From positions 30,375 through 94,374 of the forward strand of contig JAPLDF010000046.1 of assembly GCA_026391835.1 (NCBI GenBank): a DNA stretch of 64,000 bases, written 5' to 3'. Positions 9,450-18,010 of this stretch are shown here, piece by piece; position 1 is the stretch's first letter; every line of letters starts with the position of its first letter. Below the pieces are notes generated by a model, which was not told the DNA's origin, did not search any database, and was given only the letters and a program-made list of their open reading frames with translations. This stretch comes from Bacteroidota bacterium (lineage in GTDB: Bacteria; Bacteroidota; Bacteroidia; Bacteroidales; FEN-979). The translations under genes were made by a program, and so were the position numbers.

Positions 9450-11255
9450 ATGCAGGATATCAGAAATATCGCCATTATTGCCCACGTCGACCACGGTAAA
9501 ACAACCTTGGTTGACCGCATCTTACACCAGGTACATATGTTCCGTGACAACCAGGAGATGGGGGATCTCATCCTTGATTCAAACGACCTGGAGCGTGAGC
9601 GCGGAATCACCATATTGTCAAAAAATGTCTCCGTCAGGTACAAGGGAGTTAAAATTAACATCATCGACACACCCGGCCATAGCGATTTCGGAGGCGAAGT
9701 TGAACGCGTGCTCAACATGGCCGACGGCGTGCTGATCCTCGTGGATGCTTTCGAAGGCCCCATGCCGCAAACCCGTTTTGTATTGCAAAAGGCACTCGAA
9801 CTCGGCAAGAAACCCATTGTTGTGATCAACAAGGTAGATAAACCAAACTGTTCCCCGGATGAGGTGCACGAGGCGATGTTTGACCTGATGTTCAGCCTCG
9901 ATGCCAGTGAAGACCAGTTGAATTTCCCCACTGTGTACGGTTCTTCGAAAAACGGATGGATGTCGGACGACTGGCGCAATGAGACCACCGATGTCAGTTA
10001 CCTCCTCGACCAGATCATTGAACATATCCCTGCCCCGTTGCAACTGCCGGGTACCCTGCAGATGCAGATCAGTTCACTCGATTATTCCTCGTATGTAGGC
10101 AGGATTGCCGTAGGAAGGATAACCCGCGGATCGGTGAAAGCCGGTATGCCCATCTGCCTTGTTAAAAACGACCGGACGGTTGTCAAATCGGTTGTAAAGG
10201 AGTTGTATCTCTTCGAAGGGCTCAGCAAGGAGAAGGTTAAAGTGGAAGTGAGTGCCGGCGAGATCTGCGCCATCCTCGGTCCCGAAAATTTTGACATTGG
10301 CGATACCATTGCTGATTTTGAAAACCCTGAAGGCATGTCACCCATCAGCGTGGATGAACCCACCATGAGCATGCTTTTCACCATCAACAACTCCCCGTTC
10401 GCAGGAAAGGAAGGCACATTCGTCACTTCCCGTCATATCCGTGAACGGCTTTTCAAGGAGACGGAAAAAAATCTTGCCCTGAAAGTTGAGGAGATGGATT
10501 CTCCCGACCGTTTCCAGGTTTTTGGCCGCGGTATCCTTCACCTGGCCATCCTTGTGGAGACCATGCGCCGTGAAGGGTATGAGTTTCAGCTGGGGCAGCC
10601 GCAGATATTGACAAAGGAAATTGACGGCCAGCGGTGTGAACCGGTTGAATTGCTGAAAGTACAGGTTCCCGAAGCATTTGCCGGCAAGGTGATTGAACTT
10701 GTCAGCCGCAGGAAAGGCGACATGACCCACATGGAGCACAAACGTGAACGCGTCATCCTGGAGTTTGATATCCCGGCCCGCGGGTTGATCGGTCTACGGA
10801 ACCCCGTTCTTACAGCTACCGAAGGTGAAGCCGTGATGGCGCACCGCTTCAAAGCATACCAGCCGTGGAAAGGCGACCTGCCCGGCCGCAACAATGGTTC
10901 GCTCATATCGATGTATACCGGGCTTGCCATTACCTACGCCATTGACAAACTGCAGGACCGCGGCAAGTTTTTCATCGAACCCTTCGAAGATGTCTACAAC
11001 GGGCAGGTGATCGGCGAAAGCACCCGCAGCGACGATATCGTGATCAATGTGAACAAGACCAAAAAGCTCTCCAACGTCCGTGCATCGGGTTCCGATGACA
11101 AGGCTGTGATCTACCCGGCTACCAAGTTTTCGCTCGAGGAGGCCATGGAATATATCAAAGGGGATGAATACGTGGAGGTTACACCGAAATCAATTCGTCT
11201 TCGTAAGATTTTGCTGGATGAGATTGACCGGAAACGGAGCAGCAAACAGTCTTAG
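9450..11255 (+). CDS. typA: Translational GTPase TypA/BipA
   Basis: A 601-residue ribosome-binding GTPase related to EF-G, involved in 50S assembly and stress or low-temperature growth. The G1 loop is AHVDHGKTT (residues 11-19). The G2 region is ERERGITI, G3 is DTPGHSDFGG and G4 is NKVDKP. Domain II, the EF-G-like domains III and V, and the TypA-specific C-terminal domain follow; the length is normal for the family. The ATG at 9450 is preceded by a good promoter. The last 77 bases overlap the 3' end of the convergent HdrD-like gene, so its C-terminal codons (…RKRSSKQS) are also read on the other strand. Confidence 0.97.
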   Translation: MQDIRNIAIIAHVDHGKTTLVDRILHQVHMFRDNQEMGDLILDSNDLERERGITILSKNVSVRYKGVKINIIDTPGHSDFGGEVERVLNMADGVLILVDAFEGPMPQTRFVLQKALELGKKPIVVINKVDKPNCSPDEVHEAMFDLMFSLDASEDQLNFPTVYGSSKNGWMSDDWRNETTDVSYLLDQIIEHIPAPLQLPGTLQMQISSLDYSSYVGRIAVGRITRGSVKAGMPICLVKNDRTVVKSVVKELYLFEGLSKEKVKVEVSAGEICAILGPENFDIGDTIADFENPEGMSPISVDEPTMSMLFTINNSPFAGKEGTFVTSRHIRERLFKETEKNLALKVEEMDSPDRFQVFGRGILHLAILVETMRREGYEFQLGQPQILTKEIDGQRCEPVELLKVQVPEAFAGKVIELVSRRKGDMTHMEHKRERVILEFDIPARGLIGLRNPVLTATEGEAVMAHRFKAYQPWKGDLPGRNNGSLISMYTGLAITYAIDKLQDRGKFFIEPFEDVYNGQVIGESTRSDDIVINVNKTKKLSNVRASGSDDKAVIYPATKFSLEEAMEYIKGDEYVEVTPKSIRLRKILLDEIDRKRSSKQS

Positions 11256-13071
11256 GCAGGGACTCATAAACCAGTTCAGCAATATCCTTTACAGCAACCG
11301 GGGATTGTTTTTCCAATGTTTTCTTACACAACGGGCAAGCCGTGGCCAGAACATCAGGCTGCGCTTGCAGCAGGATGTTCAATACTCCGGCCGTCATCGT
11401 ATTGCGTTGTCCCTGGGATGCTTCAAACATGCCGAGGCTTCCGCCGCAGCACAGCGCCTTGTTTGCCTCCTGTGACACAGGAACGGAAATCGCAAAATGA
11501 CCAATCAGGTCACGGGGCGCCTCATACACACCTGAGCCTCGTCCAAGGTCGCAGGGATCGTGATAGGCAACTTTTTTATAGTCGCCCTCAAATGAAATTT
11601 TTCCCGTCTTCACCAGGTCAAGGATGAACTGCGTATGGTGCTGGATCCGGATGGGAATGTTATACTCTTCCCTGAAAACACGGTAGCAGATCGGGCAGGA
11701 GGTAACCAGTGTTTTCGCCCCGGTAAGCCGGATAAGCTTTTTGTTAAATTCAATCAGTTCATTTGCCTGGCGGTCTTTTCCGGCGAGTTTCAGCGGGCGG
11801 CCGCAGCAAATGCTTTTGTCGGCATCCAGGTGGGTGAATGAAACCCCTGCATGTTCCATGATACCTTTCATCGCCCGGATGATGGAAGGTGTAAGGTGAG
11901 ACATACATCCGGCAAAATAGGCCACTTCACCCTGCCGGGGGGGCTCATCAAACCGGGACGCGGCACCTGGCCGGGGTGCGAGGTAACTGAAATCGGATGC
12001 CTGCCCCGAAACCAGCTCTCTCCGCTTGATCAGCCTCAGTGAATCCGTGCTGATGCCAACCGGGCACGCCTCCTGGCAGCGGCCGCACACCAGGCACTTT
12101 CGCGAAATTTCTTCGGGAACATATTTGTCCCGCACGCCACGGATAAAATAGACCGCCTGGGAATCATGGATGCCGGCCTCGTTCAGCTGGCAAACATCGA
12201 TACACACGCCGCAACGGGAACAGGCCTGCACTTCAACATCCGAAAAACTTGAATACCATTTCCCGGGCTGGATTCCGAAATGGCGAAAAAATATCAGTAA
12301 AATTTCGGTCGGGATATGCATGTAACGTGAGTAGGGGAGCGTGATAAAGAAAATTCCCAGTACAAGTGAATAGCCCCACCATAATCCATAAGCCACAAAA
12401 TCATCGCGAAAAGGGACGATCCACACTAATAAGTTTCCAAGGGGCTGCGTCAAAAAGCCTCCCCCGCTGCCATAATACCCTGCCGTATAACTTTCGGCAA
12501 GCAGCCGCATCGGGAATATAAGCCACAGTGAGCCAAGGGAAACAATATCCGTCAGCTGGAATGCCGTGGTCCGTTTCATGCCGAACCAGTTTGACTTCTG
12601 CCTTTTGATCAGGGCAAGCACCAGCCCGCTTAACACGAATAAAAGCAGAAAGTCCATCAGGAACCTGAAGATCCCCGGCACGGAGAATACTTCGAAAAAT
12701 ATGACCAGCCTGTCATGGATAAAAAACTTGAGAAAAATCGGGTAGTAGGGGGCATTGAGGTGGGTGCCGCTGTAAAAACGGCTTTCGATGTTGCCAAATA
12801 CGATCAGCAGGAACCAGCCCAGCGCGAAACTCATGTGCATGTAACCGAGCAGCGGGTTCTGTTTCCACATGCGGCGGTGGATAAGCCCTTCAAGAAAGAC
12901 CTCTTTGAGTGCGCCAAAAATCTGTCCGGGGCTCCGGATCCCTGAAATAAACCTCACTTTGTCTATGGCCGGCAGTTTCCGGACCCACCTGTACCAGCTT
13001 TTTCCTATGGCAATCACCACATAGATGAGCCCCAGGAAAAACGGAAGTACAAACAGGTTGAAATTAATCAT
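11179..13071 (-). CDS. Membrane HdrE/HdrD-like fusion: heme/quinone-type membrane domain + 4Fe-4S + two CCG domains
   Basis: A 630-residue protein. The N-terminal ~265 residues hold about five or six membrane segments, resembling the NarI/HdrE/DsrM-type quinone-interacting domain. Two [4Fe-4S] motifs follow (C284, C287, C290, C294 and C326, C329, C332, C336). Then come two complete CCG motifs (C389, C422-C423, C459, C462; C507, C541-C542, C579, C582) that bind noncubane clusters in HdrD/HdrB. It probably passes electrons between a cytoplasmic HdrABC-like module and menaquinone. Its ATG overlaps the preceding ferredoxin gene by 4 bases. The last ~24 residues (after ELVYESLP) look non-family and lie inside the typA overlap. 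Confidence 0.88.
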   Translation of the reverse strand: MINFNLFVLPFFLGLIYVVIAIGKSWYRWVRKLPAIDKVRFISGIRSPGQIFGALKEVFLEGLIHRRMWKQNPLLGYMHMSFALGWFLLIVFGNIESRFYSGTHLNAPYYPIFLKFFIHDRLVIFFEVFSVPGIFRFLMDFLLLFVLSGLVLALIKRQKSNWFGMKRTTAFQLTDIVSLGSLWLIFPMRLLAESYTAGYYGSGGGFLTQPLGNLLVWIVPFRDDFVAYGLWWGYSLVLGIFFITLPYSRYMHIPTEILLIFFRHFGIQPGKWYSSFSDVEVQACSRCGVCIDVCQLNEAGIHDSQAVYFIRGVRDKYVPEEISRKCLVCGRCQEACPVGISTDSLRLIKRRELVSGQASDFSYLAPRPGAASRFDEPPRQGEVAYFAGCMSHLTPSIIRAMKGIMEHAGVSFTHLDADKSICCGRPLKLAGKDRQANELIEFNKKLIRLTGAKTLVTSCPICYRVFREEYNIPIRIQHHTQFILDLVKTGKISFEGDYKKVAYHDPCDLGRGSGVYEAPRDLIGHFAISVPVSQEANKALCCGGSLGMFEASQGQRNTMTAGVLNILLQAQPDVLATACPLCKKTLEKQSPVAVKDIAELVYESLPKTVCCSVSGQSHPAKSYEDELISV

Positions 13072-13403
13072 CCGAGATGCTCAATGGCACGGTTAATGGT
13101 TAATATAACATTCCTCAGATTCACACCTCTCGGGCAAACCAGCTGGCATTTTCCGCAAAACATACACTTCTGGATCTCTTTCTTGATGTGTTTTGTTTCG
13201 CCACGCAGGATAAATGTATGCATCCGGCGGATGTTGAAATCGGTAAAGTGGCCTGTTGAACAGGTTGCCGTACAACTTCCGCAACCGATGCACAGGTTTA
13301 TGGAAGGTTCATGTTCAACCAGGTACCTGGCGATAAGCTTGTCGTTACGATCAAAATCGATAGACTCACCTGGAAGAATCTTGTATCCGAAGTTTTTGGC
13401 CAT
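13068..13403 (-). CDS. HdrC-like 2x[4Fe-4S] protein, short form
   Basis: A 111-residue soluble iron-sulfur protein with two CxxCxxCxxxC motifs: C38, C41, C44, C48 and C80, C83, C86, C90, the second followed by PRG as in HdrC. It lacks any other domain. Lying between the HdrA-like and membrane HdrD-like genes (4-base overlap with the latter, 4-base gap to the former), it is well placed to wire the flavoprotein to the membrane subunit. It may also replace the C-terminal ferredoxin domain missing from the short HdrA here. This is the second HdrC-type subunit of the operon. Confidence 0.88.
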   Translation of the reverse strand: MAKNFGYKILPGESIDFDRNDKLIARYLVEHEPSINLCIGCGSCTATCSTGHFTDFNIRRMHTFILRGETKHIKKEIQKCMFCGKCQLVCPRGVNLRNVILTINRAIEHLG

Positions 13404-13407
13404 TTCG

Positions 13408-14439
13408 TTACTTCAACATTTCGCCATTTAAATAGCTCTTTACCTGCATTGCCGTCGCCCTTGCATCAGCCATTGAATTTACAATGCACGCCGGCCCTTT
13501 GACTGCACCGGCAAGAAACAGCCCGGGGATGGTGGTGGTGTTGTCGTGAAAATGTTCATCGGCGGGCAGTAAAAATCCATCCGGACCGGATGACAGTCCT
13601 AACATTCGGGCAATTCTCACTGTTTCAGGGGAGGGGACAAATCCGACAAGCAGGATCATCATATCAACAGTCATCTTGAGGGGCCGCCCGGTAAGCGTGT
13701 CTTCGGTTTTCAGCACCAGTGAGTGATCAGGATTTTCGGCACATTCCGACAGGCGCCCCCGGATAAAGCTGACTCCCCATTTCTGCTGGGCTTCAAAGTA
13801 GAGCTCCTCGAAGTTCCTGTCGTACATCCGCAGGTCCATGTAAAAGGAAAACACTTCGCAGCCTGGCAGCATCTCCCTGATCTCAATGGCCTGTTTCACC
13901 CCGGTTACGCAGCACACTTTGGAACAGTAGAGATTTCCCACTTTCTCATCGCGTGAACCGACACAGTGAATGATCCCGATCCTCTGCGGTGTTGTGCCCT
14001 GGTGGGTGGTAAGTTTTTTCCCCTCGCTGAAGATGGTTTCCAGCTCGGCAGACGTGATCACATTGTCGTAAATGCCGTATCCGTATTCCTCCTTTTTCCG
14101 GGCATCGAAAAGATCATATCCCGTGGCAAGTACCACGCTCATGGCGTTAACAGGCTCGCCTTTCACCGGGCGGATCGTGAAAATCCCCTTGTTGTGTCCG
14201 ATTGATTCTACAGCGCTCCCGCACCGGATGTCAACACCCGTGGCCATACTTTTTCCGGTGAAGTCAAGCACCTCTTTCGCGGGCCGGCGGCTGGGAAACA
14301 GGCGGTCCCAGTTTTTAACATGTCCGCCCGTATGCTCCTCTTTTTCGAGTAAAATCACATCGATTCCCAGTTCCGAGAGTGCGCCTGCGGCTGTCATGCC
14401 GGTAATGCCCGCACCGATTACGGCTACCTGCCTATTCAT
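13408..14439 (-). CDS. HdrA-like FAD protein, short form
   Basis: A 343-residue flavoprotein related to subunit A of heterodisulfide reductase, the electron-bifurcating FAD subunit in methanogens. The FAD-binding motif is VIGAGITGMTAAG (residues 7-19). The HdrA-specific cysteine set is C159 (HCVGSRDEK), C172, C176 and C177 (YCSKVCC), which ligates a [4Fe-4S] cluster in the family. A C-terminal FAD motif (GLFLAGAVKGP) is present. It is about half the length of methanogen HdrA and lacks the ferredoxin modules. The ATG overlaps the hdrB-like stop by 8 bases, suggesting translational coupling. Whether it bifurcates electrons cannot be told; no FlxABCD or MvhD partner is adjacent. Confidence 0.87.
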   Translation of the reverse strand: MNRQVAVIGAGITGMTAAGALSELGIDVILLEKEEHTGGHVKNWDRLFPSRRPAKEVLDFTGKSMATGVDIRCGSAVESIGHNKGIFTIRPVKGEPVNAMSVVLATGYDLFDARKKEEYGYGIYDNVITSAELETIFSEGKKLTTHQGTTPQRIGIIHCVGSRDEKVGNLYCSKVCCVTGVKQAIEIREMLPGCEVFSFYMDLRMYDRNFEELYFEAQQKWGVSFIRGRLSECAENPDHSLVLKTEDTLTGRPLKMTVDMMILLVGFVPSPETVRIARMLGLSSGPDGFLLPADEHFHDNTTTIPGLFLAGAVKGPACIVNSMADARATAMQVKSYLNGEMLK

Positions 14440-15511
14440 GCTGGTAGAATTTCAGGTGCGAAGGCGGCTCGGGCTGCCCCATCAACTGGCCGTCCATGGT
14501 AAGGAATTTCCGCCGCGAATCATATGGGATACCGATTTTGTCAAGCAAAGGCTCAACCGGGACCTGGTGAACCTGCAAACCGATATCCCAGGGATCATAC
14601 CCTAGGAGCATTCCTGCCAGTTCTTCATAGGTTAAAACCGGAATACCCAGGCCGTTGGCACCATAGGTAATGCCTTCCATCTCGCTGAGGGCATATTGCC
14701 ACCGGTCAAGGAACATCGGACAACCGGGGCAGTTGGTGAGGATAAAATCAGGCTTGTAGGGAGCCATGGAATCAAATTTCTTTTTCGAACACGCCAGCGA
14801 GTACCCGCGGTTTGCCTGGACCAGGTACTGCCTGAATCCGAATCCGCAGCAATGCCTGCGTTCAGGGTAGTCGATCACTTCGCCGCCCCAGTCTTCGATC
14901 ATTCCTGCCAGCACGTAAGGGTATTCAGCGCCCCCCACACCTTTGGAAGGAAACATCTTCGAATAATGACAGCCGATGTGCTCAACCACCTGCAGCGGTT
15001 GCCCGGTATGCCTGTTTACCAGCCTGTAGGTGCTGTTTTCAGCGATCTCACGCCTGAATTTAAAAAATACATCACTGGCATGTGAAAGATTGGCAGGTTT
15101 TAAGAAGGTTCTCCCCGTCGCATTGAGCAAATGTTGCCTTACCCGCTCTTCAACTTCGGGGAAATGGTGCCAGGTTTCAAGGATCTCGGAATAGAGCCCG
15201 AACGAGGTGATGCAGGAGGTCGTAAAATTTTCATAACCCGATTCCGTCATGATTGAAAACTGGCGTGCCACCATGGTCATGGCGGTTTCGAAGGGAACCA
15301 CATCGCTGTGATAACCGATGCCGGAGCAGGTGGTATGGGCTGCATTTTCAAATACATCTTTGTGCAGCACATCTTTCATGATCCGCAGAAAAGTCTTTTC
15401 GGAACCAGGGAAAAAATTCTGGCGCACGCAACTCCTTACATAGAAAAACCGGTCGGTGGCGATCTCTTTCTGGTAATCTTTCCAGATACTTCTTTTTCCT
15501 TCGATTTTCAT
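14432..15511 (-). CDS. HdrB-like subunit with one complete CCG domain
   Basis: A 359-residue protein of the heterodisulfide reductase subunit B family, which carries the noncubane clusters that act on disulfides. The second cysteine-rich motif is complete: C181, C221-C222, C261, C264, that is C-x39-CC-x38-CxxC. The first is degenerate: C28, a single C62 where CC is expected, and C100-ITS in place of CxxC. It may therefore hold a single noncubane cluster and use a substrate other than CoM-S-S-CoB. It overlaps the HdrC-like gene by 4 bases and the HdrA-like gene by 8 bases. No signal peptide; predicted cytoplasmic. Confidence 0.87.
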   Translation of the reverse strand: MKIEGKRSIWKDYQKEIATDRFFYVRSCVRQNFFPGSEKTFLRIMKDVLHKDVFENAAHTTCSGIGYHSDVVPFETAMTMVARQFSIMTESGYENFTTSCITSFGLYSEILETWHHFPEVEERVRQHLLNATGRTFLKPANLSHASDVFFKFRREIAENSTYRLVNRHTGQPLQVVEHIGCHYSKMFPSKGVGGAEYPYVLAGMIEDWGGEVIDYPERRHCCGFGFRQYLVQANRGYSLACSKKKFDSMAPYKPDFILTNCPGCPMFLDRWQYALSEMEGITYGANGLGIPVLTYEELAGMLLGYDPWDIGLQVHQVPVEPLLDKIGIPYDSRRKFLTMDGQLMGQPEPPSHLKFYQHE

Positions 15512-16221
15512 GCGTCCTTTGTATGATCGATATCGTTGGTGGTATAGATATGGCGGATGTAATCGTTGTCAAGGCCCTCTCCAAGGCTGATCCCCATCTC
15601 TTCGGCTTTGATGCGGGAGAACTCTTCGATCTGCCGGTAGCGCTCTGTGGCCCCGGTTTCATCAAAAATCCGCTGCACTTCATCCAGGTCCTCCTGTGGG
15701 ATCTTCCGCAGGATGCCGGGACCGGTTTTACGGTAGTTTGCGCCAAGCCGGTGCATCACGGCATCGATGTTTTCATGCTCCCATTCCCAGATCGGACCCT
15801 GTTCGGGGTGCATGGCAGGTAAGATTTCGGAAGGATAGAGACAATACCCGTATTTGAGGATCCATTCACCCACCGTGCGTTTGATGGCAAGCTGCTGCCG
15901 GCCTTTTTCCGACTCGACAAAATATCCCAGCTCCTGGGATACCGCGCGAAGCACTGTGATCAGCAGTCCCGGCGCATTGCCACGGGGGCAGCGTGTAACG
16001 CATGACATGCATTCGCCGCAATACCAGATGGTTTCGCTTTTCAGAAGGGATTCGATCTCTGCATCGTCGCGCGATTGGAGGAGGTCGACAATCTGGCGCG
16101 GCTGGTAATTGTAAAATTCAGCAGCAGGGCATATGGCAGTGCATGTGCCGCAATTCAGGCAGGCTTTCAATCCTTCAGTGAAGCGGACATCTTCGGCGAG
16201 TTTGTCGTAGAGTTTTCCCAT
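15508..16221 (-). CDS. HdrC-like 4Fe-4S subunit
   Basis: A 237-residue iron-sulfur protein, first gene of the Hdr-like operon. Two cluster motifs are visible: C21, C24, C27, C31 (CLNCGTCTAICP) and C68, C71, C74, C78 (CGECMSCVTRCP). This is the HdrC pattern that relays electrons from HdrA to HdrB. The C-terminal half (about residues 150-237) is an extension beyond the methanogen HdrC core, with no recognised domain. Its stop overlaps the next start by 4 bases. A TAACTTTG sequence (16236-16229 on this strand) matches a -7 box but is so close to the ATG that the transcript would be almost leaderless; transcription from the upstream protease gene is also possible. Confidence 0.87.
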   Translation of the reverse strand: MGKLYDKLAEDVRFTEGLKACLNCGTCTAICPAAEFYNYQPRQIVDLLQSRDDAEIESLLKSETIWYCGECMSCVTRCPRGNAPGLLITVLRAVSQELGYFVESEKGRQQLAIKRTVGEWILKYGYCLYPSEILPAMHPEQGPIWEWEHENIDAVMHRLGANYRKTGPGILRKIPQEDLDEVQRIFDETGATERYRQIEEFSRIKAEEMGISLGEGLDNDYIRHIYTTNDIDHTKDA

Positions 16222-16272
16222 GAGCAGTCAAAGTTATGAAAAAAACTGCCCTGAAGGTCATTCGGGTGAAAG

Positions 16273-17976
16273 TTATTGAGCCGGCTCACAGGTATAGCTG
16301 AGTTTCCATCCTTTGCCCACTGAATGACCATCTGTTAAAAACCAGACCAGGATTTTATTGGAGAGTGAGGTTATCACGGGAGGCTGGGTGATGCCCGAAA
16401 ATTTTGCCAGGAGATTTTCAGGCAGCGTGGAGGTCCCGTCAAAAATCCACACAAAATCCACGTTGGGCTGGGTATCAATGTCGGAAAATTCCAGCCTGAT
16501 GCGCTTATCCGCAGGAACGGATATCTGCCACTTGCAGGAACTGTTGTTTGCATAGTTCCCGTCGCCACTTCCGTCCTCAATGGATCCATTATCCGCGGAA
16601 ACATATTGGATATCATGACAATAAAGTGATGTGGAGTCAATGGTTTCCATATAATAGCTCAATCCCAGGTCCTTCGGAAGGCCGGTTTTGGGTTGCAGTT
16701 CAACCTTGAACCTGCTTCCCGGGATGAACATCCATTTTGAGAGGCCACCCAGCGTCCCGTTGTACCAGAGTGAATCACCGGTGTAAATTTTGACAATTTT
16801 CCTGTTGTCGGGGCAAACCGAGGATATATGGACCCCCTTGTAGGCCCCATACGGCCGGATGTTCCATGTTTGAAGGCGCTCCTTTTTTCTGAAAAATATT
16901 TTCCCTTTGGAGCGTGATGACGCAAAGCCCGAAAATTTGTAATCCGGATCTGAGATATACGCGATTGCCTTTGACATGTCGGGCAACCCTGCACCAAGTT
17001 TCCCGCACCAGCTCAGGTTCAGGCTGTCAACCGGTGTGGCGGTGTTTGTGAGGGCGTCAAAAATGTCCGACGCGGAAGCTTTCGGGTTGATGGCTTTTAA
17101 CATTGCGGCACATCCTGTTATAATTGCAGTGGCGGGCGAGGTTCCATTTTCATGAATGAATGCATTGTCTGCCAGCGGATGCGGACCGTACACCGAATCG
17201 CCCGGTGCTGCAATGTCGATCCTCATGCCATAGTTTGAGTACCTGCTTTTTTTCAGGGTACTGTCAAGTGCCGCCACACAGAACACACCGGCGTAAGAGG
17301 CAGGAGGATCAACCTTTTCCGCATATAAATTCCCTGCCGAACCGATGATCATGATTCCTTTGCGGATGGCACCATCCAGGATGGATTTTTCCTCCTCCGA
17401 AATTTTGCCTCCGCTCCACGCGCAGCAGATGATGTCGGCCCCGAGGTCACTGGCATATTTGATCCCTTTGTATCCATCCTGGAGATAGAGGTTGTTCGCA
17501 TGGTCGGATAGCACTTTTACCGGGATGATCTGCAAAACCTTGCCTGCATCCCCGCCAAAACACGACTGAAATAAGTTTGCTATGATCCCTGCCACATAGG
17601 TGCCATGGTAAAACATGTTCTCCCTCCCTTTCGGAACAGAGACGTCGGGATCATTGTCCGAAATATCCCATCCATGTAAGTCATCCTGGTAGCCGTTGTT
17701 GTCATCATCCTGGAAATTTCCGGGAGATTCCAGCCTGTTTGTATAGATAAAATCCTTCAGCGACAGGTGCGAAAGCCTGAATCCGTCGTCAATCACCGCA
17801 ACCTTTACCACAGCACCGGCTGCGGCCTTTTGCCGGACCATGTTCAGTATAGCGTAAACCCGGGTATCGGGAATCCCCTTTTTTACAGTATCATCCTGTA
17901 ATTGAGAAACAAGTCCTGCGTGACCTCTGGGCAGAAATGCAAAAAAGATCAGTGCGAACAGGCAGAAGTACTTCAT
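16273..17976 (-). CDS. Secreted S8 (subtilisin-like) protease with C-terminal CUB domain
   Basis: A 567-residue exported serine peptidase. The signal peptide is about 20 residues, ending RGHAG. The catalytic triad is D63 (AVIDDGF), H124 (YHGTYVAG) and S280 (NGTSPATA), with the oxyanion-hole N216 in GSAGN. A CUB-like domain spans about residues 461-565 (C ... W ... IRLEFSDID ... VWIFDG). Unlike its upstream neighbours it has no T9SS C-terminal sorting domain, so it may stay in the periplasm or be exported otherwise. It starts 34 bases after the tail-collar gene and ends 51 bases before the HdrC-like gene. Confidence 0.9.
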   Translation of the reverse strand: MKYFCLFALIFFAFLPRGHAGLVSQLQDDTVKKGIPDTRVYAILNMVRQKAAAGAVVKVAVIDDGFRLSHLSLKDFIYTNRLESPGNFQDDDNNGYQDDLHGWDISDNDPDVSVPKGRENMFYHGTYVAGIIANLFQSCFGGDAGKVLQIIPVKVLSDHANNLYLQDGYKGIKYASDLGADIICCAWSGGKISEEEKSILDGAIRKGIMIIGSAGNLYAEKVDPPASYAGVFCVAALDSTLKKSRYSNYGMRIDIAAPGDSVYGPHPLADNAFIHENGTSPATAIITGCAAMLKAINPKASASDIFDALTNTATPVDSLNLSWCGKLGAGLPDMSKAIAYISDPDYKFSGFASSRSKGKIFFRKKERLQTWNIRPYGAYKGVHISSVCPDNRKIVKIYTGDSLWYNGTLGGLSKWMFIPGSRFKVELQPKTGLPKDLGLSYYMETIDSTSLYCHDIQYVSADNGSIEDGSGDGNYANNSSCKWQISVPADKRIRLEFSDIDTQPNVDFVWIFDGTSTLPENLLAKFSGITQPPVITSLSNKILVWFLTDGHSVGKGWKLSYTCEPAQ

Positions 17977-18010
17977 TTATCCGGGTTGTCCTCAATTGGC
18001 CGATGTGCAA

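Noticed and set aside
13391..13430. A CATTTCG-rich stretch resembling the direct repeat before valS.
   Set aside because: Most of it codes for the C-terminus of the HdrA-like protein and the start of the ferredoxin, so the similarity is likely coincidental.
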